DNA of 32,956 nt from Anaerolineales bacterium (GTDB lineage: Bacteria; Chloroflexota; Anaerolineae; Anaerolineales; Villigracilaceae), in contig JAEURJ010000003.1 in assembly GCA_016789305.1 (NCBI GenBank), forward strand, positions 1 through 32,956, read 5' to 3'. Positions within the stretch are counted from its first letter, which is position 1, and each line of letters begins with the position of its first letter. Below the pieces are notes generated by a model. That model saw nothing but the letters and a program-made list of their open reading frames with translations, was not told where the DNA came from and ran no database searches. Of the stretch, positions 1-8,149 are shown piece after piece. Both the position numbers and the translations under genes were made by a program.

Positions 1-204
1 AACAACGCTAATCCCAAGTCCCCCGAAGAGCACCATCGAGTCTTTCTATTGAAAAAGCAACTGGTGGATGAACTTGTCGCTGAAGCAGTGATCGATGGCA
101 AGCGGGATATTCAGGTGGAGTTTCGAGCCAAAATTATGGATCAGGAAGTGAGAAAACAACTACTGGATTTTCCGAATAATGGCGAAATTGTAGTTCGGCT
201 GTAA
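1..204 (+). CDS. C-terminal tail of a serine recombinase (5' end outside window)
   Basis: An open frame runs from the first base to a TAA at 202-204, giving the last 67 residues of a protein. The stretch KKQLVDELVAEAV followed by DGKRDIQVEFR has the pattern seen at the end of large serine recombinases: a helix ending the coiled-coil/zinc-ribbon region, then a short beta strand of the type I-x-V-E-F/Y-R. It lies on the plus strand, like the recombinase at the other edge and unlike all the genes between. The catalytic domain is not visible, so the assignment rests on the tail pattern and context. It could instead be the end of another DNA-binding protein. Confidence 0.55.
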   Translation, partial: NNANPKSPEEHHRVFLLKKQLVDELVAEAVIDGKRDIQVEFRAKIMDQEVRKQLLDFPNNGEIVVRL

Positions 205-230
205 TGAGCAGCTTCTAATGAAAAAGATAA

Positions 231-276
231 CGCCTTGACAACCCATCCTCTTTTGAGGGATTGTCAAGGCGTTTTG
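231..276 (+). terminator. Rho-independent terminator after the recombinase tail
   Basis: A perfect 11-bp inverted repeat (CGCCTTGACAA at 231-241, TTGTCAAGGCG at 261-271) is followed by TTTTG. It begins 27 nt after the stop codon. An A-rich stretch precedes the left arm, so it could also stop transcription arriving from the minus strand. Confidence 0.85.
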
Positions 277-469
277 TAATAAACATGCACGAAAGTGCGG
301 CATGATCGTTTACGAGAGAAATTCCATTCCCATACACGATCATTCAGCTATTTGGAGAGTTTTATTATGTTCTTAGAACCCTATCTCCATATATGGGAGC
401 AGGGTGTGGTATGTATTAAATGTGGTTCAATGTGGGCCTGAATTTATACCCGTATACATGATATATGCC

Positions 470-800
470 GCGCAGGGCAGATCCGATTAAGGTTGTAAGG
501 CAGAAACTTAGCAATATTAAACTGGCAAAACTCAATTGAAATAACAACGGTCGTTTCAGGATCATGTGCGAGAAGGCTTTGATTGGCCCATTGATATTGG
601 AGGCAAACCACACACACATCTCCCGGCAATCAATTTTCACACATGGTTTGTTTTCCGTTGGAGGGAATATCAACAGATCCATATCCGTAATTGACCTCAA
701 GCATCTCGCTGACACCGCCTAATTCAATATTGTACAGGCCTGCATATATCGGTGAAATCGCACAATGAAAACGGTTCATGCCGGACAGCGTAAGGAGAAA
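470..800 (-). pseudogene. Decayed remnant of a TolB-like propeller C-terminus
   Basis: Minus-strand translation in more than one frame gives fragments matching the C-terminal propeller of the protein at 3656-5917. These are GGVSEMLEVNYGYGSVDI (against GDVSEMFGINYGYGSVDI), then a region matching NQSLLAQGPETTVV, then CQF...LPYNLN (against CQIIPLPNLN). The DNA at about 540-745 aligns clearly with 3806-4005. The internal WSPDGRW blade section is missing and the frame is broken, so it cannot encode a working propeller. The rest of 276-1065 shows no other gene I can support. It looks like debris from duplication of the sensor gene 3 kb away. The boundaries are approximate. Confidence 0.72.
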
Positions 801-1065
801 AAAGCGCTGTAGTGGAATTGACTCTAGGTGTGCGACATGCTTCGATTTATGCAGACTGGTGGAATCGCTTATTCCAAAGTGCTCAGTACATACAAGATTG
901 AGACTATCCAGTATCCAATCTGTAATGATCGTTTTGTAAAATATACATAATCGGATAAAAGAAATTGCTGTTTTAAGGAAGGCTATCAATTGATGGCAAT
1001 TGTTTGAGAGCACATTAGGGATTTGAGAGTCCTGCCAATTCCATCAGCGTTCCTATAGGTATTTT

Positions 1066-2178
1066 TCAGGATCGGCGGTCGGGGTTTCGTAACAATGTTG
1101 CGATCAAGATGGCGCCGGTTGAGAACATTGCCAGAATAATTCCAAGTGAATTTTGTAGCGACGAATGCAAATCTTCTCCAGTTGTTGTACTTCCTGAAAT
1201 TGGCGTCGAGGTTGCAGTAGACGTTGGAGATATTGATCCTGTAATGTATGTCGGTACGAGGGTAGCTGAAGTAGACTGAGTAACTGTTGGAGACGAAGGC
1301 TGGGTCGCTTTCAATTGCACAAGCAATGTCTGTCCAACAAAGATGTCCGTTGAATCGCCCAGGTTATTCCATGCTTGAATTCTTTCGACAGTAGTACCAT
1401 AAACTGTAGCAATGCTCCAGAGTGTCTGACCGTACTGAACCCTGTGTAGTACATTGCCATCAGGGAGGGCGGTGCTACGTATTACAGGAGCAATATTTTG
1501 TGGGAGGAGTCCATCAGCAACAGCTTGAGTCGCTGCTGCCGAGTAAACCGACTGGAAGTTGGCAATGGCTGTGAGTGTGGGGTAGGCATTGTGCTGCATT
1601 TGACCACTGTTTGTTTGCAATGCTGTTTCCAAAACATAGTAATAAACCGTAAAACCCCATTCGTCCAAATTGCTTGCGACTGCCACTCCAATATCGCTTC
1701 TGTTTGGGGAGAGCATGGTGTTGAGATGTGGGTCGTCACTGCCCCAAAAGCGAATCGCATCCTCCACTGTAACGCCAGGACCGAATACAACATTTTCAGA
1801 ACGATATCCATCCTGCGATAAATCCCCTGAAAGTGGATAGCCTAGCGAAAGTAACTGTTGACCCAACGTCATATTATCGGGGCGCGTATGTCCGCCCGCA
1901 CCGTTAACCAAAGCATCCACCTCCCATTGGGCTACCTGCATCAAAATCGGATGAACGCTTAATGATGGAAGTCCATTCGCAGCTCGAAGTGAATTGACAG
2001 TACTAATCACTTGATCAGCAGTCTGTATTTCCATTGGAGTTGGGGTATAGACTACTTGGGCTAAGGCTCTACGGGATGAGATTGGGGTCAATAGAGAGAT
2101 ACTCGTTATTAAAAAGATCGTAAAAGCCAAGCTCATTTGTATATCTCTTAACCTAATTAGATTAGACGGGAATTTCAT
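1066..2178 (-). CDS. Secreted CAP-domain protein with LysM domain and C-terminal membrane anchor
   Basis: The 370-residue protein has an N-terminal signal segment of about 40 residues ending at RRALAQ. A CAP/SCP-like domain follows (about 50-205), with the expected histidine-glutamate-histidine set visible in GGHTRPDN, RSENVVFG and DDPHLNTML. A LysM domain lies at about 245-290 (HRVQYGQTLWSIATVYGTT ... VGQTLLVQ), then a Ser/Thr/Pro-rich linker, a hydrophobic helix (GIILAMFSTGAILIATLL) and a short basic tail. LysM modules bind peptidoglycan-type glycans. CAP domains occur in secreted proteins of diverse, often unknown, function. The protein is therefore probably held at the cell surface. It starts 12 nt after the preceding lipoprotein gene and may be the last gene of that operon. 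No strong ribosome-binding site is visible. Confidence 0.88.
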   Translation of the reverse strand: MKFPSNLIRLRDIQMSLAFTIFLITSISLLTPISSRRALAQVVYTPTPMEIQTADQVISTVNSLRAANGLPSLSVHPILMQVAQWEVDALVNGAGGHTRPDNMTLGQQLLSLGYPLSGDLSQDGYRSENVVFGPGVTVEDAIRFWGSDDPHLNTMLSPNRSDIGVAVASNLDEWGFTVYYYVLETALQTNSGQMQHNAYPTLTAIANFQSVYSAAATQAVADGLLPQNIAPVIRSTALPDGNVLHRVQYGQTLWSIATVYGTTVERIQAWNNLGDSTDIFVGQTLLVQLKATQPSSPTVTQSTSATLVPTYITGSISPTSTATSTPISGSTTTGEDLHSSLQNSLGIILAMFSTGAILIATLLRNPDRRS

Positions 2179-2190
2179 AATTTTTTATTA

Positions 2191-2677
2191 CTATTTATAG
2201 ACTGGGAAGTATTGTCTTCTGAACGCTGTAGGAATTGAATCGATTTCAATTTGCAAAGGTTGTGATATCTTAATGGGATATTTACTTCCTGTGACGGGGT
2301 CAATCCAATAAACATTTCCTTTATCTGAGATAACAAGATACCCCACAGAATCCTTATTTTGTAGGCGACCGACTAATTTGAAACCTTTATCCAGTCCATC
2401 AGGAAGAGATAAAATATCCCTCTCATTTACCTGCTGAGGGAACCAAATGCGGCTCTTGGTATTTTCCCAAATAAAATAATACAGATTGTCTTCTCCAAGA
2501 ACGGTCGTTCCATTTTCTATTCCTTGCGGCAAAAGCGCCAGGGAGAGTGTGGGCTCTCCCTCTGTGGGTATGCCAACAGATTCAATATCATTTTGACTTT
2601 TGTGTGGCAGCCTGACAGGCGCTTATTAAGACTGCCAGTAAAATGAACATCAAATATTTGTTACGCATTTTATTCAT
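2191..2677 (-). CDS. Small lipoprotein, frame-broken near 2598-2601
   Basis: From the ATG at 2677 the frame reads MNKMRNKYLMFILLAVLISACQAAT, a lipoprotein signal with lipobox LISAC, then stops at TGA about 25 nt past the lipobox cysteine. The remaining 113-140 codons are open in the next frame down to 2191 (GIENGTTVLGEDNLYYFIWE ... PVYK). Removing one base from the TTTT run at 2598-2601 joins the halves into a 161-residue lipoprotein reading CQAATQSQNDIESVG. The mature part, with NVYWIDPVTGSKYP, resembles no family I recognise. An alternative ATG lies at 2668. It sits between the lipoprotein at 2819 and the CAP protein at 1066. If the frameshift is real the gene is dead; if it is a sequencing error the gene is intact. 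Confidence 0.7.
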
Positions 2678-2818
2678 TCTTTACATTTTCATGATATCCA
2701 GGTGTCGACATTGTTATTCTGGCTTGGATGCAGAATGATCTGATAGGTATCAATTGAACTGAAACAAACCTTCCCTCACAATTGCCTTCGTTGCAACAGA
2801 AATCTTTGGGGTCTTTGT

Positions 2819-3622
2819 CTATGGTTGTTGAATATATTCACCATTTTGGAACATCAATCGAACCATTTTTTGAAGTTGTCCATTTTGTTCGCACCACAAT
2901 GTTAATGATAGGGGACAAATGATTGAGACAGTATACGTATCTGTGAGTTCCTCGGTGCCTGATGCGTCGCCCAAGCTATAGGGAATTGCAAACGTCAGGT
3001 CAAATGCGCCCGGTTGTGAACAAGTCACATTGAATGTATAAGGAAACAGGGGACTGAGCAGTGCGGGGTTGGGATCGGTGGGTGGCAAATCATATTCCCC
3101 GTCCTGCAACATCAACTCGGAAAATATCCTAAAATCCCCACCCGCCCCACCGCCACCACCCATCGGTGCAATCAAGTTCAAGTTTTCTATGGAAACATCC
3201 TTTTTAGTGATTTTCACGTGAACAGGAAATATCAGTGAGATGGTTTTGTCATTGGATGCAGAATCAATGAGCAGCGAGAAGGCCCCGGCTTTTGATGTCG
3301 TGCCGCCAGCCCATGCCTCCGACATGGTTGCTGAAATATCGTGGTATTGCGCAATAATCGCCGCGGATTGAGACTCGGGGTTGAATCCATCAGGAATCAC
3401 CCGTATGGGTTGCTCAAAACGAATTTTAATCAGACCCGCGCTTGCCTGCACAGGGATATCCTGCGGCGGGATGGGGACCATCAAAGTTTCTGCGGGAATT
3501 GCTGTTGGTGTGGGTGGAGGCAACGTATCGGTCGGCTTAGACACTACAGTCGCGGGCGAACTGCAGCTTGTGGCTAGCAACAACAGAACGAACATGGGCG
3601 ATATTAGTTTTCGAGAAAACAT
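2819..3622 (-). CDS. Lipoprotein of unknown function in the propeller-sensor operon
   Basis: The 267-residue protein has a short signal peptide with lipobox LATSC, then a Thr/Pro-rich spacer (PTDTLPPPTPTAIPAE). After this come an approximately 200-residue beta-rich domain, a Gly-rich turn (PMGGGGGAGGDF) and several cysteines in its second half. A GGAG ribosome-binding site sits just before the ATG, and the gene begins 33 nt after the anti-sigma/propeller gene. It is therefore probably co-transcribed with the sigma factor at 5914 and exported to the outer face of the membrane. No family was recognised. A role as an accessory of the sensor or a target of the sigma factor is inference from position only. 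Confidence 0.8.
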   Translation of the reverse strand: MFSRKLISPMFVLLLLATSCSSPATVVSKPTDTLPPPTPTAIPAETLMVPIPPQDIPVQASAGLIKIRFEQPIRVIPDGFNPESQSAAIIAQYHDISATMSEAWAGGTTSKAGAFSLLIDSASNDKTISLIFPVHVKITKKDVSIENLNLIAPMGGGGGAGGDFRIFSELMLQDGEYDLPPTDPNPALLSPLFPYTFNVTCSQPGAFDLTFAIPYSLGDASGTEELTDTYTVSIICPLSLTLWCEQNGQLQKMVRLMFQNGEYIQQP

Positions 3623-3655
3623 ATTGCTCCTTGAAACAGTTTGAGTTTTATCAAT

Positions 3656-5917
3656 TTATGGCAGCCATGAGCCGACATTGCCGTTCAGGTTCGGGAGTGG
3701 AATGATTTGGCAAGTATCGACGTGGATTAGCGCCAGCATACCATCTGAATTGCCTTCGTAGATAACAGTAATGATCCAGCGACCATCCGGACTCCATTTG
3801 GGGGCGACAACGGTGGTTTCAGGTCCCTGGGCAAGTAGGCTTTGGTTTGTTCCATCAAGGCTGGAAGTAAATACTGCATAGAGATCTCCCGGCAGCCAAT
3901 TTTCATAGACCGCTTGCTTCCCGTCAGGAGAAATATCCACAGACCCATATCCGTAATTGATTCCAAACATCTCACTGACATCGCCAGTTTCAATGTTTAA
4001 CATGGTGGCGGACCCGCTTCGTAATCCATAGCGCGCAATATATATAAGGTTGACGCTATCTGGCATCCAAGCCGTGACCACCCTTACTCCATCAAAAGGC
4101 GTTAGCTGACGAAGATTTGATCCATCAGGGGTTATTACCATTATGGCGGTTGGGTCATCTGCATCCATCGAGCTTTCTGGACGGCGGGTAAATGCGATCT
4201 TCGTTCCATCCGGTGACCAAACCGGGTTGTCATCGGTGGGTTTTGTGCCTTGTAAATAGGTTGAAGTACCAGAGGCAAGATCAATGATGTGAAGTCCGTC
4301 GGGTTGACCGACATTGATAGGTGGACCCACAACAACGATTTTGCTTCCATCCGGCGAAAAGGATGGCGCAGTTCCCTGACCGATTACTTTTTGAGTCCCA
4401 TCTTGTAATTTTACGACGACAATGTTCCCATTTCCATCAGCAAGCACCAGCCTGCCGGTCAAATTGGCAGGAAGGGAAGGATTACTCTTCAAGGCTTGCC
4501 GCCAACTCGCTCCGGTGAGACAAGCCTCGGCATGGACAGGAGGCGGCGCAGTCGGAGTCGATGCGCTAATAGGCGGCGTCCATGTAATTGCCCAATCGCC
4601 AGGAACGATCACATCCAGGCCCACAATGGCAAGCGTCATCGGATTGTTGAGAAGAGCGCCTTCTCCGCCGATTGAAGTCATAAAAGGAGTGTTTGTTTGA
4701 GGAGCGCCGTCTCCACCTCCGCCGCCAAAGGGTGGGCGCTGCGGGTCAATGATCTCTGCGCCGGCGACATTTGGGTCGGAGGTCATTGTAAATTCAAGAT
4801 TCCAATTGGATGGGTAAATATCCACTTTCGCTGAAGTGATACGCACTGCGTGGCTATTGACCTTTAGGTTGAGATTCAAATCCCATGCCTTACCGTCCTG
4901 TGGATTCTGCCTCGGGTCGAATTGGAATGTTGCGTTGGCGGTTTCGTGCATTTGAATATAAAAGGCTAATTTCAGCGGAGCTGCAAAACTCTTCGTTGTG
5001 ATCTTGTATGCCCAAGTTTGGCGCAGTTCGTCGGATTGAGGATGGGAATCGGGTTGGGCATATTCATACTCCACCGGCTTTCCATTCGCATCGGTTATCG
5101 AGAGAATATCGGCAATGATATAGTTTTGATGAATCGCGGCATCTGTCCATTGCATACTACCCATCAAGATATATCCATCAGGTAAATCAACCACCTTATC
5201 AAGGGTGATGAACATTCCATAATCAGGTGAATTTGGCGCTGGAACAGTAGTTGAAGGTTGGTACTCGACCACGGGATAAGTAATTTCGGATGGATCGCCT
5301 TTTTTCAGATGAATCGGAATTTGCCAATCCTCAGGACCTTGACCGGGAAGCAAACCGGCAAGCCTGGGTATTTCGAGTGTTATATCCATAACGCCTGCGG
5401 GCAGGGGCGGAAATTCAAGTGCATATAAAATTCCGTTTCCATCAGAAGGTTGACGACGCCCGATAATCGCATTGAGTTGGCTTCCGTTTGGAAGTTTTAT
5501 TGATGGGTTATCTTCATTGCTTTCCTGGTGGCTTGTCTCTGCACCAAGCGGTTGCTCAACATGGCGATAGATCACGATTGTCTTTTCGGATGTTGCAATG
5601 ACTTGCTCAATGGTGAGGATCACGCCTTCGCGTTCGATAATCATTGGATAACCCACTACAAGGATGGGCGATGTTTGATCCACAACGCCCACACCAGGGA
5701 TGTAGCCCAACGATCTGCCAATGGCATAGACCACGCCACTTAGCGCGAGCAGGATCAATAGTGCGATCAAAACCGCCAATACAGGGCGATACCGTAACGT
5801 TTGCATAATACTTTTCCTTTCGAGCTGTGGCGCAATCTGAGTCCAGAGACTGGCTTGTTCCTGCAAGGAGTCGTCGGCAATCGAATCCAGAATTTCTCGA
5901 TACGATTTCTGTTTCAT
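3656..5917 (-). CDS. Membrane anti-sigma-like sensor fused to a TolB-like beta-propeller
   Basis: This 753-residue protein has a cytoplasmic part of about 40 residues without a zinc HxxxCxxC motif. One transmembrane helix lies at about 45-67, followed by GYIPGVGVVD (71-80). The DUF4179-like/Ig-like ectodomain reaches DWAITWTPP at about 441-449, then comes a Pro/Thr linker. The C-terminal half (about 485-753) has repeated PD40/TolB-type motifs: FSPDGSKIV, WSPDGTKIAF, WMPDSVNLIY, SPDGKQAVY and WSPDGRWII. Its ATG overlaps the sigma stop (ATGA) behind an AAGGAG site. Such proteins hold their ECF sigma factor at the membrane until an extracellular signal arrives. Three paralogues here end at the W-x-P motif, so the propeller is an added module. 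Ligand unknown. Confidence 0.85.
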   Translation of the reverse strand: MKQKSYREILDSIADDSLQEQASLWTQIAPQLERKSIMQTLRYRPVLAVLIALLILLALSGVVYAIGRSLGYIPGVGVVDQTSPILVVGYPMIIEREGVILTIEQVIATSEKTIVIYRHVEQPLGAETSHQESNEDNPSIKLPNGSQLNAIIGRRQPSDGNGILYALEFPPLPAGVMDITLEIPRLAGLLPGQGPEDWQIPIHLKKGDPSEITYPVVEYQPSTTVPAPNSPDYGMFITLDKVVDLPDGYILMGSMQWTDAAIHQNYIIADILSITDANGKPVEYEYAQPDSHPQSDELRQTWAYKITTKSFAAPLKLAFYIQMHETANATFQFDPRQNPQDGKAWDLNLNLKVNSHAVRITSAKVDIYPSNWNLEFTMTSDPNVAGAEIIDPQRPPFGGGGGDGAPQTNTPFMTSIGGEGALLNNPMTLAIVGLDVIVPGDWAITWTPPISASTPTAPPPVHAEACLTGASWRQALKSNPSLPANLTGRLVLADGNGNIVVVKLQDGTQKVIGQGTAPSFSPDGSKIVVVGPPINVGQPDGLHIIDLASGTSTYLQGTKPTDDNPVWSPDGTKIAFTRRPESSMDADDPTAIMVITPDGSNLRQLTPFDGVRVVTAWMPDSVNLIYIARYGLRSGSATMLNIETGDVSEMFGINYGYGSVDISPDGKQAVYENWLPGDLYAVFTSSLDGTNQSLLAQGPETTVVAPKWSPDGRWIITVIYEGNSDGMLALIHVDTCQIIPLPNLNGNVGSWLP

Positions 5918-6465
5918 TCCGATCTCCTTTCTGAACTAAGCAATTTACGCAATTTCGTGCGCGCTTCGTTCAACAACCATTTAACGGTCCCAACGGGAAC
6001 GCCCAGCGAAGCGGACATTTCCTTCTCGCTCATTTCAAGATAATAGCGTTGGATGACCACTGCTCTCTGGCGCGGATTCAATTTCGACAGCGATTCAAAT
6101 ATCTCCGCTTTGGCTTGCTTGCCCTCCACTTCAGTTTCAGCCGAGGCGGCTTTGGATAACAGGCTTTCGATTTCCGAAAGGTCATCATCCAATGAGACTT
6201 GTTTCGCCTCTTTTTTCACGGCGCTCAAGGATGCATTGACCACGCTTTGAAGCAGGTACGGTTCGAATCGGCGAGTTTCGTCGAAATGACCAATGGTACG
6301 GTAGACGCGCAAAAATACGTCTTGAACAACATCGCGGGCGAGCGGCTCGTCATGCGTGATGAGATAAGCAACGTGAATTGCTTTTTTCTCATACCGCATG
6401 ACCAAAACCTGTAACGCCTCGATTTCTCCGCGTTTCAGGCGGCGGATCACAGGCAGGTCATCCAT
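5914..6465 (-). CDS. ECF RNA polymerase sigma factor (module 1)
   Basis: The 183-residue protein has sigma region 2 at about 15-85 (RYEKKAIHVAYLITHDEPLARDVVQDVFLRVYRTIGHFD). Region 4 lies at about 125-178, with the helix-turn-helix in EMSASLGVPVGTVKWLLNEA. The length is normal for an ECF sigma. The stop overlaps the start of the anti-sigma/propeller gene by 4 nt, so the two are translationally coupled. A promoter block shared with the free propeller gene lies immediately upstream at 6483-6545, which suggests self-regulation. Its region 4 differs from the other four sigma factors of the window, so its promoter specificity probably does too. Confidence 0.93.
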   Translation of the reverse strand: MDDLPVIRRLKRGEIEALQVLVMRYEKKAIHVAYLITHDEPLARDVVQDVFLRVYRTIGHFDETRRFEPYLLQSVVNASLSAVKKEAKQVSLDDDLSEIESLLSKAASAETEVEGKQAKAEIFESLSKLNPRQRAVVIQRYYLEMSEKEMSASLGVPVGTVKWLLNEARTKLRKLLSSERRSE

Positions 6466-6482
6466 GCAGACAAGTCTCTTTC

Positions 6483-6538
6483 GTTTGTGAATTCACACTA
6501 TTTATACAAATTGAAATGTCAAAAGGTTGGGGGAATAT
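6483..6538 (-). promoter_or_regulatory. Shared promoter block with 12-bp palindrome, upstream of sigma module 1
   Basis: The 29 bases 6483-6511 are identical to 12327-12355, and similarity continues through GGTTGGG on the far side. Read on the minus strand, the block has CCCAACC, then about 17 nt, then GTATAAA, and a perfect palindrome TGTGAATTCACA (6486-6497) downstream of it. AACC with a 16-18 nt spacer is typical of ECF -35 elements, so this is probably an ECF-dependent promoter, and the palindrome may be an operator. Assignment of the -35 and -10 elements is inference; the repeat itself is seen directly. Confidence 0.6.
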
Positions 6539-6545
6539 TGATTTC

Positions 6546-6590
6546 AACAGGAAAGTGCTCTAGCGACTAATTTCATTCAAATTTCCTGTT
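6546..6590. repeat. 9-bp perfect inverted repeat with 27-nt spacer
   Basis: AACAGGAAA (6546-6554) and TTTCCTGTT (6582-6590) flank a 27-nt AT-rich spacer. The pair lies between the end of module 2 and the promoter of module 1. There is no T-run, so it is a weak terminator candidate. It could equally be a protein-binding site or a chance repeat. Confidence 0.4.
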
Positions 6591-6718
6591 CGATAATACA
6601 GCAACCGACTTGTTGATTATGAGTTTTTTTGATTTGAAGTATTTATACGAACAATGAGTCCAAGCTGAAAAATTGATCGGAGGATTTAGGTCTAGAATGA
6701 AAGATACTTGCTTGTTAT

Positions 6719-8149
6719 TTATGGCTGCCAGTCTACCGTCCAGTCTTTGATTTCTCCAATTAGCCAAGGGTGGGAAATGGTCACTTTCAACTTCCCTTTT
6801 GGTAGTTCCTTGTAAGGACCAACAGATACGCTCCATGAGCCAAAAACGCCCACCATGCCCGCATCCATTCCGCCTCCATTGGCGTCTGGTGGATAACCGT
6901 CGATAACAACATCAACACTGTAGATGCTGTTATCGGTGGATGTAAAATTGAATTCGTAAGAATTTGGCAAAGCACTGACCGAATTCAGGGTAAATGTACG
7001 ATCAGCTAATGTAAATTCCCTATCTAATTGCCAAGCTTGGACTTTTTGTGGATCGTCTCCGGCGTCGAAGTCAAACTCAATTGTCTCCAGCGAAGAATCG
7101 GCGAGAATATACTGCTTGGTGTAAGTGATCTGAATGGGTGGGACAAACCCCTTATCGAACTTTACCGACCATACCTCGGCATTTGGTGATGTCGGTGTAG
7201 GCATTCCTATATCCTGGGGAAAGCCTTCGAAGCTAACATCCTTGCCGTTGCCATCTGTGATTCTTAAACCGTACACTCCCGAATCACTTTGTCCCAGTGG
7301 CAGAGGAACCAGCAATTCCCCGGTGAGAATATAACTGTCGTTTGTTTCTATTACTTTTGTAATGGTGAGGGGATTTTTTACCACGTTAGCTTCAGCGGCA
7401 GGTGAAGGTGTAAGTTCGGTCACGGAAAACACTGTCATATCCGCGGGTGCGGGGATGAAACGTATCGGCAATTCCCAATTTTCAGGCAGCGGAAGGGTAA
7501 CATGTCCCGCTCCTTGAATGCAGGGAATCAGAAGAGTCACATCCTGTACATTGGCAGGTAAGGGTGCGTATATAAGCCGCATCTCATGCACATTGCCGTC
7601 GCCCCCGCTAAGTTCATAAAGCGTTCCGTCCGGCAGTTTAAGTTGAGGCCAGTCCGGGCATGGAACATCTTTGGCAGGGGAGAGTTTTTCAGGCGGGATA
7701 TTTTCCACGGCATATGTGACGATGGTCTTATCCGCGCTGGCAATGGCATCTTTCACCGTGATTGTGATTCCATCCTGAGTTTGCGAAACGGGTTCTGCCA
7801 GCACTTGCAGCGGCGCGCTTTGGTCTACAATCCCCAAACCGGGGATGTAGCCCAATGACTTGCCAATGGCATACGCCACCCCACTCAAAGCGAGCAGGAT
7901 CAACAGGGCGATTAAAACCACCAGTACAGGGCGTGTGCGCAAGGTTTGCATGAAGGTTTTCCTTTTGGTGCTTGGGTTGACACGCCTGCCCCAACGGGCG
8001 CGCAATTCTGCCGGGGGCTTGGATTCGGAGTCGAGGTCGAGAGTCAGCAATGCCTTCGCGGCTTGAAGCGCAGGATCATTCGCGCGGGTGTCGCGCCCAT
8101 CCAACAGTTGATCCAAATTGCGGATGAATTTTTTCAGATCAGCGATCAT
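6719..8149 (-). CDS. Membrane anti-sigma-like protein (module 2)
   Basis: The 476-residue protein has a cytoplasmic part of about 72 residues and one transmembrane helix at about 74-95 (VLVVLIALLILLALSGVAYA). GKSLGYIPGLGIVDQ follows, then a DUF4179-like ectodomain with two Ig-like segments, ending in the motif KDWTVDWQP. The transmembrane section is nearly identical to those of modules 1 and 3, in DNA as well as protein. The start overlaps the sigma stop by 11 nt behind a GAGGTG ribosome-binding site. By family it should bind and silence the sigma factor encoded just upstream and release it on an external signal. No zinc-binding HxxxCxxC motif is present, so it is not a ZAS-type anti-sigma. 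The ligand is unknown. Confidence 0.83.
   Translation of the reverse strand: MIADLKKFIRNLDQLLDGRDTRANDPALQAAKALLTLDLDSESKPPAELRARWGRRVNPSTKRKTFMQTLRTRPVLVVLIALLILLALSGVAYAIGKSLGYIPGLGIVDQSAPLQVLAEPVSQTQDGITITVKDAIASADKTIVTYAVENIPPEKLSPAKDVPCPDWPQLKLPDGTLYELSGGDGNVHEMRLIYAPLPANVQDVTLLIPCIQGAGHVTLPLPENWELPIRFIPAPADMTVFSVTELTPSPAAEANVVKNPLTITKVIETNDSYILTGELLVPLPLGQSDSGVYGLRITDGNGKDVSFEGFPQDIGMPTPTSPNAEVWSVKFDKGFVPPIQITYTKQYILADSSLETIEFDFDAGDDPQKVQAWQLDREFTLADRTFTLNSVSALPNSYEFNFTSTDNSIYSVDVVIDGYPPDANGGGMDAGMVGVFGSWSVSVGPYKELPKGKLKVTISHPWLIGEIKDWTVDWQP

Noticed and set aside
2541..2560. GGGAGAG/CTCTCCC inverted repeat as a terminator
   Set aside because: It lies inside the restored reading frame of the lipoprotein and is not followed by a T-run, so it is probably incidental.
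3341..3644. Two overlapping plus-strand open frames
   Set aside because: They are antisense to the lipoprotein at 2819-3622, which has a lipobox and ribosome-binding site. They show no protein-like pattern.
6573..6836. Minus-strand open frame at the end of module 2
   Set aside because: It overlaps the 3' end of the anti-sigma gene in another frame and runs into the intergenic region. No start signal or motif is seen.
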